From: an uncultured Bacteroidota bacterium
GTDB taxonomy: Bacteria; Bacteroidota; Bacteroidia; Flavobacteriales; Flavobacteriaceae
Length of the DNA: 64,000 nucleotides
Assembly: GCA_902614065.1 (NCBI GenBank)
Contig: CACMJT010000009.1
Location: forward strand, 1-64,000
Direction of reading: 5' to 3'
The notes beneath the pieces were generated by a model. It was not told the DNA's origin and ran no database searches. It saw nothing but the letters and a program-made list of their open reading frames with translations. The position numbers were made by a program, and so were the translations under genes. Numbering within the stretch: position 1 is the first letter of the stretch; each line of letters begins with the position of its first letter. This document shows positions 1-9,800 of this stretch, one piece after another.

Positions 1-257
1 TTTTTTTTCAATGACAAGCCAGCATATCTATTTTTAAACTTATCTATTCTACCGGCGGTGTCAACAAGTTTTGTTTTACCCGTGTAGTATGGGTGAGATG
101 TTCTTGAAATTTCTAACTTGACTAATGGATAATCTACACCATCGTGTTTTATTGTATCCTTAGTCTCAACAGCTGACTTAGTAATAAAAACATCATTATT
201 GGACATGTCTTTAAAAGCTACAAGTCTGTAATTATCTGGGTGAATGCCTTTTTTCAT
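1..257 (-). CDS. rpmE2: 50S ribosomal protein L31 type B, partial (3' end outside window)
   Basis: This is the large-subunit protein L31, which sits at the central protuberance and bridges to the small subunit. The frame from the ATG at 257 reads [10 protein letters not shown] and continues 85 codons to the window edge without a stop, so only the last few codons are missing (type B L31 is usually 80-90 residues). It contains no cysteine, so it lacks the zinc-binding CxxC pairs of type A L31 and is the zinc-independent form. It is divergent from the DUF4199 gene, with a good promoter match in the 92-base gap. It is too short and truncated to appear in a simple ORF scan. Confidence 0.93.
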   Translation of the reverse strand, partial: MKKGIHPDNYRLVAFKDMSNNDVFITKSAVETKDTIKHDGVDYPLVKLEISRTSHPYYTGKTKLVDTAGRIDKFKNRYAGLSLKK

Positions 258-273
258 TTTTTAATTGAGTGAG

Positions 274-303
274 TAAAAATAAGTTTTTTTTTAATTTATG
301 CAA
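274..303 (-). promoter_or_regulatory. Promoter for rpmE2
   Basis: On the minus strand a TTG (303-301) is followed after exactly 19 bases by TATTTTTA (281-274), seven of eight matches to the Bacteroidota -7 consensus TANNTTTG. Transcription would start about 10 bases before the ATG at 257. The spacing fits the class, but the gap is AT-rich and such boxes also arise by chance. Confidence 0.45.
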
Positions 304-349
304 TGAATATTAATAATAGATAAATTCTATATAAATTTACATTCAAAAA

Positions 350-874
350 ATGAAAACAATATCAACCAAAAATGAGATAAAGAAGTTTGGATTATATACT
401 GCATTTTTCACTGTATCTTTTTCAATAATGCAGGCAGTTCTAGGCACTCACTATGAAAACGACACAACTTCAAATATTGTAGGTTTATTGATCTTAGTTG
501 GTGGAATAACGGCATGTGGGATAAACTATAAAAAAATAAACAAGGGAATAATAGATTTAAAAACTGTTCTAAAGTTAGGTACTGGAATATCTGTACTTAA
601 TGCGCTTGTTTTTATTTTATATTTTTTATTGCTCACAAACGTGATTGAACCTACTTTTTGGGACACTGCATGGAATATCGCATATGAAGTTGCAATTGAA
701 CAAAATCCAGAGCAGATGACTAATCCTGAAAGTGGAGAATTTTGGACAAAAGAAGAGTTTATTGGTTATTTAGAATGGACTAAAAACTTGGTATATCCAT
801 TTACAATTGTATCAAATCTTTTCGTAGGCTTCATGTTTAGTTTACTCTTGGGCTTGGTTATAAAAAAATCTTAA
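350..874 (+). CDS. DUF4199 family membrane protein
   Basis: This 174-residue integral membrane protein matches the DUF4199 family by its overall pattern; its molecular function is unknown. Four hydrophobic segments are visible at about residues 13-32, 43-58, 78-98 and 150-171. An acidic, Trp-containing loop (about 100-145) lies before the last segment. In Bacteroidota such genes often sit next to a GT2 glycosyltransferase, as here, where the next gene starts six bases after the stop. This suggests a partner role in making or moving a lipid-linked sugar, which is inference only. A weak -7-like box (TAAATTTA, 332-339) lies just upstream. Confidence 0.75.
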   Translation: MKTISTKNEIKKFGLYTAFFTVSFSIMQAVLGTHYENDTTSNIVGLLILVGGITACGINYKKINKGIIDLKTVLKLGTGISVLNALVFILYFLLLTNVIEPTFWDTAWNIAYEVAIEQNPEQMTNPESGEFWTKEEFIGYLEWTKNLVYPFTIVSNLFVGFMFSLLLGLVIKKS

Positions 875-880
875 TTGAGA

Positions 881-1822
881 ATGGACCTTTCTATTGTTAT
901 TCCGTTGTATAATGAATCTGAATCTCTAAATGAACTTAATCAAGCCATAATAAACTCACTAAATGGAAAAAATCTTGACTTTGAAATAATATACATCGAC
1001 GATGGCAGCACAGATAATTCCTGGTCTATTATTAATGATTTATCTATCAATAATCGTGTATGTGGACTTAAGTTTCAAAGAAATTATGGAAAATCTATGG
1101 CACTCCTAGCAGGTTTCAAAAGAGCTCAAGGAAATACAGTAATCACAATGGATGCTGATTTGCAGGACGATCCAAATGAAATTTACCCACTCTTTCAAAT
1201 TATCACTGAGCAAAACTTAGATTTAGTCTCTGGTTGGAAAAAAAAGAGATACGACTCAATCATCTTTAAAAACATACCATCCAAACTATTTAATTGGGCG
1301 GCAAGAAAAGCATCTGGAATTAAATTGAATGATTTCAACTGTGGAATAAAAGCATATAAATCTGAGGTTATCAAAAACATAAGTCTTACTGATGGAATGC
1401 ATAGATATATTCCAGTTCTTGCAAAAAATGCTGGTTTTATTAAAATTTCTGAGAAAGAGGTTAAACACCACCCCAGAAAGTTTGGTAAAACAAAATATGG
1501 CGCTGACAGATTTATTAAAGGATTTTTAGATCTTGTAACATTGTCGTTTATTCAAAGATTTGGTAAAAGACCAATGCACTTTTTTGGATTAATTGGAACT
1601 ATCATGGTTGTAATTGGATTGATTATTTCAATTTATATTGGTTATGATAAGCTTTTTTTAAACAAAACTGGAAGATTGATAACAGAAAGGCCTCTATTTT
1701 ATATTTCACTAGTTACAATGTTAATGGGATTGATTTTTTTTATTGCTGGATTTCTAGGAGAATTAATACTAAGATCTAAAACAGATAATGACAATTATTC
1801 AATAGTTGAAAAAACTAAATAA
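881..1822 (+). CDS. Family 2 glycosyltransferase, DPM1/GtrB-like, membrane anchored
   Basis: It probably transfers a sugar from a nucleotide donor to polyprenyl phosphate at the inner face of the membrane. The N-terminal GT-A domain starts with the family pattern SIVIPLYNESE, has an IDDGSTD nucleotide-binding segment, and a metal-binding DADLQDD motif near residue 95. Two membrane helices follow at about 232-255 and 270-295, as in GtrB and bactoprenol glucosyltransferases. I place the start at ATG 881; a TTG six bases earlier directly abuts the previous stop and is less likely. The next gene, a phosphosugar mutase, could supply the sugar-1-phosphate. The acceptor and sugar cannot be told from sequence. 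Confidence 0.85.
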   Translation: MDLSIVIPLYNESESLNELNQAIINSLNGKNLDFEIIYIDDGSTDNSWSIINDLSINNRVCGLKFQRNYGKSMALLAGFKRAQGNTVITMDADLQDDPNEIYPLFQIITEQNLDLVSGWKKKRYDSIIFKNIPSKLFNWAARKASGIKLNDFNCGIKAYKSEVIKNISLTDGMHRYIPVLAKNAGFIKISEKEVKHHPRKFGKTKYGADRFIKGFLDLVTLSFIQRFGKRPMHFFGLIGTIMVVIGLIISIYIGYDKLFLNKTGRLITERPLFYISLVTMLMGLIFFIAGFLGELILRSKTDNDNYSIVEKTK

Positions 1823-1828
1823 CCAATC

Positions 1829-3523
1829 GTGAATTTAGCTGAAAAAAATTTTAAAGTATGGTCTAACCAACCTTTTGATAAAGAAACGACCAAAGAAGTT
1901 TACAGACTTAAAGAAAAACTTGATCGATCAGAGTTTAATGATATTTTTCACAAAGATTTAGAATTTGGTACCGGCGGTATGAGAGGAATCATGGGTATAG
2001 GGCCAAATAGGATAAATAAATATAGCTTGGGAAAAACAACTCAGGGAATATGCAACTTTATTAATGACTTAAAAATTAAAGAACCTAAAGTTATAATTGG
2101 TTATGATAGTAGAAAAAATGGCAAGTACCTTTGTGACGTTGTATCTGATATCTTTAATGCAAATAATATAAGAACATATGTTTTTGATGAAATCAAACCA
2201 ACACCCATTGTTTCATTTGGGGTCAGAAACTTATCATGTATTTGTGGTATCGTGATAACTGCTTCTCACAATCCTCCTGAATATAATGGATATAAAGTAT
2301 ACTGGTCAGATGGAGGTCAAATTGTTCCTCCAATCGATAAAAAATTAATGAGCTCAATATCTAGAACTAATTACGCTAATATAAATTTTCAGACGAATAA
2401 AAACTTAAAGCTCACGAACTACAATGAAATTGAAAAAGAATATTTCAAAGAGTTAGGTGATTATCTCAAAAAAATTGACATTAAAAAGGAGAAAAAAAAA
2501 TTAAAAGTTGTTTTTACACCAATTCATGGCACATCCTATAAAATGATTCCATCATTGCTAGAAGATTACGGTTTTGAATATAAAACTGTAGAGTCACAAA
2601 TGATCCCCGATGGAAATTTTCCCACGGTTATATCCCCAAATCCTGAGGAAGCAGAAGCTCTATCTATTGGTATTAGTTTGGCAAAAAAACTTAATTATGA
2701 TATTGTAGTGGGAACAGACCCCGACTCGGACAGGTTTGGAATTGCCATTAGACAAAACAATGAGTTTATTTTACTGAATGGCAATCAAACAATGGTATTA
2801 ATGCTAGACTATTTGTTAAAAAAAAATATAAATCATAAAAATTCATTTATTGCATCAACAGTTGTTTCAACGCCAATGATTGAAAAGATAGCTAAGCTTA
2901 ACAACGTTGAAATAATGCTTTCTCTTACTGGTTTTAAATGGATTGGTAAAATGATTAATGATTTTCCTGAAAAGGATTTTGTCGCAGGAGGTGAGGAAAG
3001 TTATGGTTTTTTATTTGGTGATTTTGTTAGAGACAAAGACGCAATCGCTTCAAGCCTACTAATATGTGAAATACTTAATGAAGTAAAAGAAAAAAATAAA
3101 TCCTTTTTAAATCAACTTATTGATTGTTACATTAAGTATGGATTTTACAAAGAAAAATTAGTTACAAAAAAGCTAACTGGTTTAGATGGAAGAAAAAAAA
3201 TAAATTCTATTATTGATAATATAAGAAAGAAACCTCCAAAAAAAATTGGCAATAGTAATGTCTTAATTGTGGAAGATTATTTACTGGGCAAGAAATTTAA
3301 TTTTAAAACAAAAAAATCAGAAAAAATTAAATTGCCTCAGTCAAACTTAATAATCCTCAAATGTGAGGACAAAACTTCAGTTTGTTTACGACCAAGCGGA
3401 ACTGAACCTAAAATAAAATATTACTTTAGTGTGGGTGCAAGTTTAAAATCAGCAAAAAATTACATTAAAGTAAACAATGATTTGGAGTTGAAATTAAATG
3501 AACTTATTAAGGATATAGTTTAA
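1829..3523 (+). CDS. Phosphosugar mutase (phosphoglucomutase/phosphomannomutase family)
   Basis: This alpha-D-phosphohexomutase interconverts hexose 1- and 6-phosphates through a phosphoserine. All four signature loops are present: TASHNPP with the catalytic Ser at residue 146, the Mg-binding DPDSD at 297-301, the sugar-specificity loop GGEESYGF, and the phosphate-binding RPSGTEP at 521-527. The length of 564 residues fits the long PGM2-like branch common in Bacteroidota. Substrate (glucose, mannose or pentose phosphate) is not decided by these motifs. The start is GTG, six bases after the glycosyltransferase stop. The stop abuts the next ATG directly, pointing to one operon. Confidence 0.9.
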   Translation: MNLAEKNFKVWSNQPFDKETTKEVYRLKEKLDRSEFNDIFHKDLEFGTGGMRGIMGIGPNRINKYSLGKTTQGICNFINDLKIKEPKVIIGYDSRKNGKYLCDVVSDIFNANNIRTYVFDEIKPTPIVSFGVRNLSCICGIVITASHNPPEYNGYKVYWSDGGQIVPPIDKKLMSSISRTNYANINFQTNKNLKLTNYNEIEKEYFKELGDYLKKIDIKKEKKKLKVVFTPIHGTSYKMIPSLLEDYGFEYKTVESQMIPDGNFPTVISPNPEEAEALSIGISLAKKLNYDIVVGTDPDSDRFGIAIRQNNEFILLNGNQTMVLMLDYLLKKNINHKNSFIASTVVSTPMIEKIAKLNNVEIMLSLTGFKWIGKMINDFPEKDFVAGGEESYGFLFGDFVRDKDAIASSLLICEILNEVKEKNKSFLNQLIDCYIKYGFYKEKLVTKKLTGLDGRKKINSIIDNIRKKPPKKIGNSNVLIVEDYLLGKKFNFKTKKSEKIKLPQSNLIILKCEDKTSVCLRPSGTEPKIKYYFSVGASLKSAKNYIKVNNDLELKLNELIKDIV

Positions 3524-5338
3524 ATGTTTTTTACTAGAGTAATAAAGAATTTAAAATTATTTAAGAAGGAGTTTATTCTTAATATTTTATTCAGTGCTTT
3601 GTATGCTCTTTTTAGTGCTATTGCATTTTTCTCTCTTATGCCAATGCTGGAGGTATTATTTAATGGTACAAATCAAACCATTGTTAAACCCGATTTTGAT
3701 TCATCATTAAATTTGGGAAGTTTTTTAGAAAACTGGTTAAATTACCAAGTTGTTGTATTTGCAGGACAAGACAATCAAAAAGCAATTTTATTTGTTGTGT
3801 TTGTTGTTATTTTCTTGTTTTTTTTAAAAAATGTCTTCAATTATTTTGCTCTTTTCTTTTCAACAATCATGAGAAATGGAGTTATTAGAATTATTAGAAA
3901 ACAAATATTTGAAAGCCTAATTGTTCTTCCAATGAGTTTTTTTTCAAAAAATAAGAAAGGTGATGTTATTTCTAGAATAACTTCAGATGTCATTGAAGTT
4001 CAAAATTCTTACCTATCGATTATTGAAATTTTTATTAGAGATCCTTTATCCATAATTTTTACAATAACAGCAATGTTTATAATTAGCTTGGAACTCACTT
4101 TATTTGTAATCGTTTTCATTCCAGTTTCAGCATTTATTATTTCTTACATAGGTAAAACATTAAGAAGAAGATCTTTAATTGTTCAAAAAGAACAAGGTGA
4201 ATTAACATCGATAACTGAGGAAACCTTAAATGGAATTAGTGTAATTAAAGCTTTTGTTTCAGAAACCTTCTTTACTAAAAAGTTTCTTAAATCTAATTCA
4301 AAATTTTTTAAATATTCAAATAGCTTAGTAAATCGACAAAATATTGCAGCTCCTCTAAGTGAATTTCTTGGAATATTAGTGATCGGAGTTTTGCTTTGGT
4401 ATGGAGGAAAATTAGTTTTAATTGACATGAACTTAAAACCTGCTGCTTTTATAACTTACATGGGCTTAGCATATGGGGTATTGACACCTGCTAAATCAAT
4501 TAGTAAAGCACTATATGCTTTAAAAAAAGGGAATGCTGCTGCCGAAAGGGTTTATGAACTTATCGACTCAGAAAATGAATTTGAGTTACAAAATCTAGAA
4601 AATATTAAATCCTTTAATAAAAAAATTGAAATAAAAAATGTTTCGTTTACTTACGATGAAGCAGAGGTTTTAAAAAATATTAACCTAAAAATAAAAAAGG
4701 GAGAGACCTTAGCAATAGTTGGACCATCAGGAAGTGGAAAATCTACCCTTGCAAATCTTTTACCTAGGTTTTATAATTACTCATCTGGTAAAATATTGAT
4801 TGATGGAATTGAACTAAAAAAAATCAGCAAGAGGAGTGTTCGATCACTAATAGGAATTGTTGGTCAAGAATCTATCCTATTTAATGGCACTATTAGAGAT
4901 AATATATTGTTAGGAAAAAAAATTGATGATGATGAGGTGTATGAAGCCCTTAAAACTGCTAATGCCATTGACTTTATTAATGAATTTAGTAATAAGTTGG
5001 ACCATAAAATAGCAGACAATGGTGCAAACCTTTCAGGAGGACAAAAGCAACGAATTTCCATTGCTCGTGCTATTATTTCAAAATCTCCAATCCTAATTTT
5101 AGATGAGGCTACATCATCTCTTGATTCAAAATCTGAAAAACTTGTTCAAGAAGCACTTAAAAAGCTTATGCATAACAAAACATCAATTGTAATAGCACAT
5201 AGATTGTCTACTGTTAAAAATGCCCAAAATATTGTTGTTTTGGATAAAGGTAAAGTTATTGAACAAGGTACTCATGATGATTTAATAAAGAAAAAAGGGG
5301 TTTACAATAATTTAATATCATTACAGTCCTTAAGTTGA
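3524..5338 (+). CDS. ABC transporter, fused permease/ATPase (MsbA-like exporter)
   Basis: This 604-residue half-transporter has an N-terminal six-helix export domain (about 15-330) and a C-terminal nucleotide-binding domain. Walker A is GPSGSGKST (400-408), the signature is LSGGQKQR (503-510), and Walker B ends in Asp527-Glu528 followed by the D-loop SSLD; the H-loop His is in IAHRLS. It should act as a homodimer in the inner membrane, flipping or exporting a hydrophobic substrate such as a lipid or glycolipid. The substrate is unknown. Its start touches the stop of the mutase gene and it follows a membrane glycosyltransferase, so glycolipid export is a reasonable guess. Confidence 0.9.
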   Translation: MFFTRVIKNLKLFKKEFILNILFSALYALFSAIAFFSLMPMLEVLFNGTNQTIVKPDFDSSLNLGSFLENWLNYQVVVFAGQDNQKAILFVVFVVIFLFFLKNVFNYFALFFSTIMRNGVIRIIRKQIFESLIVLPMSFFSKNKKGDVISRITSDVIEVQNSYLSIIEIFIRDPLSIIFTITAMFIISLELTLFVIVFIPVSAFIISYIGKTLRRRSLIVQKEQGELTSITEETLNGISVIKAFVSETFFTKKFLKSNSKFFKYSNSLVNRQNIAAPLSEFLGILVIGVLLWYGGKLVLIDMNLKPAAFITYMGLAYGVLTPAKSISKALYALKKGNAAAERVYELIDSENEFELQNLENIKSFNKKIEIKNVSFTYDEAEVLKNINLKIKKGETLAIVGPSGSGKSTLANLLPRFYNYSSGKILIDGIELKKISKRSVRSLIGIVGQESILFNGTIRDNILLGKKIDDDEVYEALKTANAIDFINEFSNKLDHKIADNGANLSGGQKQRISIARAIISKSPILILDEATSSLDSKSEKLVQEALKKLMHNKTSIVIAHRLSTVKNAQNIVVLDKGKVIEQGTHDDLIKKKGVYNNLISLQSLS

Positions 5339-5354
5339 TTTTAATAAATATTTT

Positions 5355-5933
5355 ATGAATCGAAAGAAATCAGTTCTAATATCAGCGCAAGAAAAAGAGT
5401 TATTACAAAGACTAAAAAACTCCAAATCTAAAGATAATGCTTTCAGGGAATTGGTTAATCAAAGTAAAAAAAATCTATACTTTCAAATCAGAAGATTATT
5501 GTTAAATCATGAAGATACAAACGATGTGTTACAAAATGTATATTTAAAAATTTATAGATCAATTCAAAAATTCAAAGAAGAAAGTAAACTATCAACATGG
5601 ATGTATAGAATTGCTTATAACGAATCAATCAATTATTTAAAATCAAAAGAAAAAAAATATTTTTTTAGCTCAGAAATAATGTACAATACAATGATTAATA
5701 ACTTGAGGCAAGATCCATATTTTGATGGCGATGAATTAGACATTAAACTACAAGGAATAATCGCTAAACTCCCTCCCAAACAAAAGTTAGTTTTTCAAAT
5801 GAAGTATTATGATGATTTGAAGTTTAAAGAAATATCCCAAATACTTGGAACATCAGTTGGTGCTTTAAAGACATCATATCATCTTGCGAAAAATAAAATA
5901 AAAAAGGAAATATCTGAAAATCAAACCTTTTAA
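5355..5933 (+). CDS. ECF-type RNA polymerase sigma-70 factor
   Basis: This 192-residue alternative sigma factor has the two-domain ECF layout. Region 2 (about 25-95) includes DTNDVLQNVYLKIY and the -10-reading segment LSTWMYRIAYN. Region 4 (about 135-185) has the helix-turn-helix LKFKEISQILGTSVGALKT. There is no region 1 or 3. The two genes after it encode a one-pass membrane protein and a secreted helical protein, the arrangement expected for a sigma factor held by a membrane anti-sigma and tuned by an envelope sensor. The signal and regulon are unknown. Confidence 0.92.
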   Translation: MNRKKSVLISAQEKELLQRLKNSKSKDNAFRELVNQSKKNLYFQIRRLLLNHEDTNDVLQNVYLKIYRSIQKFKEESKLSTWMYRIAYNESINYLKSKEKKYFFSSEIMYNTMINNLRQDPYFDGDELDIKLQGIIAKLPPKQKLVFQMKYYDDLKFKEISQILGTSVGALKTSYHLAKNKIKKEISENQTF

Positions 5934-5954
5934 TAAATCTGTTGTCATAATTAT

Positions 5955-6374
5955 ATGAGAAAAAGTAATTCATTTAAAGTTCCCGAAAAATATTTTGAGA
6001 ATATTGATTTTGAAATTTTAGAAAAATTAAAATTCAAAAAAAATGTTTTTACTTTTCCGCAAAACTATTTTGAAAATATTGATTCCGAAAAAATTATTGA
6101 AAAAGAAAGATCAAGGTCTTTTTACAGAAATTTACTAATTACAAGTACAGTGACCATGTGTCTAATGATCTTATTAATTCTCAATACTTTTACTGAAAAA
6201 GAATTTGTTGATGAAACATTTTTAGTCAATGATATTCTCGAGGAAAATTTTGATTACATGAATCAAAACATTATCATCAACCGATATTCCTCAAACTACA
6301 TATATCAAAACTATGATAATCAGATAATTATGTCTAGTTTTGATAGCGATTTTGATTATTTAACAATTGATTAG
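5955..6374 (+). CDS. Single-pass membrane protein, putative anti-sigma-like partner of the ECF factor
   Basis: I do not recognise a named family. The 139 residues comprise a charged, probably cytoplasmic N-terminal part (1-57), one membrane helix at about 58-79, and an acidic, Asn/Tyr-rich C-terminal part of about 60 residues likely in the periplasm. The N-terminal part holds two copies of a short motif, VPEKYFENID (9-18) and FPQNYFENID (34-43), 25 residues apart. The topology and position between an ECF sigma gene and a secreted sensor suggest it holds the sigma factor at the membrane. This is inference; there is no zinc-finger anti-sigma motif. Confidence 0.6.
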   Translation: MRKSNSFKVPEKYFENIDFEILEKLKFKKNVFTFPQNYFENIDSEKIIEKERSRSFYRNLLITSTVTMCLMILLILNTFTEKEFVDETFLVNDILEENFDYMNQNIIINRYSSNYIYQNYDNQIIMSSFDSDFDYLTID

Positions 6375-6801
6375 AATTTTATTAATATTATTTCTCTTTG
6401 TTTTTCAAAGTATTTCTGCTCAGGATGATGCAAAAAGAATGACGCAAGAAAAATTCTATGCTGAAAAAAAATTGTTTATTCTTAATGAATTAGAATTGAA
6501 TGAAGATATTGAAAAAAAATTTTGGGAGGTGTATTCTAAATATGACGCACAAAGGCTAATCTTAAGCCGAGATATTACATTGACAAACAGGAAACTTCTT
6601 CAAAATAAAATAATTGAAGATTTTGAGATTAAAGAATTGATTCAAAAAACTTATGAAAATGGTTCAAAAAGTTTAGAATTAAAAAAAAATATGATGTCAG
6701 AACTTTCCAAAATTATAGATAATGGAAATCTTGTTAGACTCCCCTCAGTTGAGTTTAAATTCAGACAACTTATGATTTCGAGGGCTAGAAATAATAAATA
6801 A
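6367..6801 (+). CDS. Secreted helical protein resembling 'sensor of ECF-type sigma factor'
   Basis: This 144-residue protein has a clear signal peptide (about 1-18, ending SISAQ) and then an almost wholly helical, charged body with a CpxP/Spy-like look. The stretch LNEDIEKKFWEVYSKYD closely resembles proteins annotated as sensors of ECF sigma factors in flavobacteria, which carry a similar L-x-E-x-x-x-x-F-W-x-x-Y pattern. It should sit in the periplasm. The start is a TTG overlapping the previous gene by eight bases, the only sensible start in front of the signal peptide, which suggests translational coupling. The sensed signal is unknown. Confidence 0.68.
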   Translation: MIRILLILFLFVFQSISAQDDAKRMTQEKFYAEKKLFILNELELNEDIEKKFWEVYSKYDAQRLILSRDITLTNRKLLQNKIIEDFEIKELIQKTYENGSKSLELKKNMMSELSKIIDNGNLVRLPSVEFKFRQLMISRARNNK

Positions 6802-6872
6802 TTGTTAATAAATTTTTTAGAAGTACAGTAAAATCATCACAATATGCTTATTATTTCTTTCATTTTTTAGCA

Positions 6873-6880
6873 TACTTTTG
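6873..6880 (+). promoter_or_regulatory. -7 box in front of purL
   Basis: TACTTTTG is a full match to the Bacteroidota -7 consensus and lies 11 bases before the purL ATG, which would give a very short leader. I find no TTTG at the right distance upstream, so support is limited. Confidence 0.3.
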
Positions 6881-6891
6881 AGTGATACTTT

Positions 6892-9800
6892 ATGATATCA
6901 TTCTTTCGAAACAACAATAACCAAATTTATGCCGTTGATAGTAAGAATCCCATTTCCCAAAATGATATAAAAAAATTAGTATGGTTGTTTGGAAATAGTA
7001 AGTTTCTAAAAACAAAAATCATTGAATCTACTTTTATTGGCCCACGAAAAACAATGGTAACTCCCTGGTCAACTAATGCAGTTGAAATAACTAAAAATAT
7101 GGGTATTGAATTTATAGATAGGATTGAATTATTTAATCCTGCCTATGAAGATGATGTGTTTGATTATATGATTTCAGAAAAATATTTAAAATTGGATCAG
7201 GAATTATTCAAAATAAGTAGAAATCCTGATAAAAGATTAAACATTAATAATATTAATCAATATAATTTGAGTGAGGGGCTTGCATTAAATGATGATGAAA
7301 TAATTTACCTTGAATCACTATCTAAAAAAATTGGGAGGAAACTAACAGATTCTGAAGTATTTGGTTTTTCTCAAGTTAACTCTGAGCATTGCAGACACAA
7401 AATATTCAATGGAAGATTTATTATTGACGACACAGAAATGGATGAGTCACTTTTTGATTTAATTAAGAAAACAACAAAACTTAATAAAAATAGTGTGGTG
7501 TCTGCTTACAAAGATAATGTGGCATTAATTGAAGGACCTGTCATTCAACAATTTGCACCTTTAAAAGCCGAAACACAGTCTGAATATAAGTTGTCTAAAT
7601 TCAAGTCTGTAATTTCTTTAAAGGCAGAAACTCACAATTTTCCAACCACTGTAGAACCGTTCAGTGGAGCAGCCACTGGATCGGGTGGAGAGATAAGGGA
7701 CAGAATGGCTGGAGGTCAAGGTTCAATTCCCCTTGCAGGTACAGCTGTTTATATGACACCCTATCCAAGATTTAATGATTCAACATTTGGGTTTAAAAAA
7801 CGTGAATGGCTATACCAAAAACCTAGAGAAATATTAATCAAGGCCTCAAATGGTGCCTCAGATTTTGGTAATAAGTTCGGACAACCTCTAATTGCAGGGT
7901 CACTATTTACATTTGAACATCAAGAAAATGGAAAATCATGGGGATATGATAAGGTTGTTATGCTGGCAGGTGGAATTGGTTATGGAAAAAAAGAATATGC
8001 ATTAAAGTCAAAGCTGTCTAAAGGAGATTTAATAGTTGTACTTGGTGGGGATAATTATAGAATAGGAATGGGTGGTGCATCTGTATCGTCTACAAACACA
8101 GGCGAGTATAGTTCTGGTATAGAACTTAATGCGGTGCAGAGATCAAATCCAGAAATGCAGAAAAGAGTTTTCAACGTAATTAGATCCATAGTCGAGTCTG
8201 AGGAAAATTTTATCAAATCAATTCATGATCATGGTGCTGGAGGGCACCTCAATTGTCTTTCTGAACTTGTGGAAAATGTTGGTGGTTTAATTGACATAAA
8301 TAAGTTGCCAATTGGAGATAAAACACTATCCGAAAAGGAAATAATTGGCAATGAATCTCAGGAGAGAATGGGCATTGTTATTGAAGGAAAATATCTTAGT
8401 AAACTTGAACAAATATGTTTGAGAGAAAATGCCCCCTACTATGTTGTAGGAGTAGTTACTGAGGATAAAAGATTCAAAGTCAAATCTTGGGATAAAGATG
8501 AATATACAATTGACTTAGAAATTGATGATTTTTTTGGAAATTCACCAAAAACCATAATGAAAGATAATTCTGAAAAGATGGTTTTTAGTGACCATGAATT
8601 CAAATCCCAGAACCTCAAAGACTATTTAGATAAAATTTTAAAATTAGAATCTGTCTCATGTAAAGATTGGCTTACAAATAAAGTTGATAGATGTGTAACT
8701 GGAAAAGTTGCACTCCAGCAATGTACAGGTCCTTACCAACTTCCGCTCAATAATTGTGGAGTGGTGGCTTTAGATTACGAGTCTAAATATGGCATTGCAA
8801 CCTCAATTGGACACTCCCCAACAACAGCTTTAATCAATCCTGCTGCAGGATCAAGAAATTCGGTTGGAGAAGCATTGACAAACATTATTTGGGCACCGTT
8901 AAAAAACGGGCTTAATTCTGTATCTCTGTCTGCGAATTGGATGTGGCCAGCAAACAACATTGGTGAAAATAATAGGCTTTACACAGCTGTTAAAGCATGC
9001 TCAGATTTTTGTATTGAACTTGGTATTAATGTTCCAACTGGAAAGGATTCAATGTCTATGAAGCAGAAGTATAAAACTGGTGAAGTTCTTTCACCGGGCA
9101 CCGTAATAATTTCTGCAACTGCAGAAGTCAGTGATGTGAGTAAGTGTGTGGAACCCTTTTTTAAAAAACTTAACTCAAATATATATTACATTGATATGTC
9201 ATCTTGTGTTCTCAATTTAGGTGGTTCTGCATTGATGCAATCAAAAAATAAAATTGGCAATAAATCAAATGATATACTGAATGCAAAATATTTTAAAAAG
9301 GTGTTTAATGTAATACAAAAATTAATTACTGATGAAAAAATATATTCAGGTCATGACGTCAGCTCAGGTGGATTAATCACAACAATTCTTGAAATGTCGT
9401 TTGTTTCTAGCGGAATTGGTTTAGAATTATTTTTAAATGAATTTGATGAAAATGATTTAATTAAAATTTTATTTGCAGAGAACCATGCTCTAGTGATAGA
9501 AGCTGAAAAGACAATTGAATCCCATTTCATTGATAATAATATAAAGTTTTTAAACATAGGAAAAACTGTCAATTCAAATGACATTAAAATTCAAAAAGAT
9601 GAGAAAAATTATACTTTGAATATTGACGATTATAGAAAGAAATGGTTTGATAAATCACTAACACTAGATTCAATACAAAGTGGGTCTGAATATGCTAAAA
9701 AAAGGTATACAAATTTAAAATCAAATCAGCTTAAATTTAAGTTCCCAAAATGGTTTGATGGTTTATTTAAAAAAATCAATAATAATAAAATTAAAGCAGC

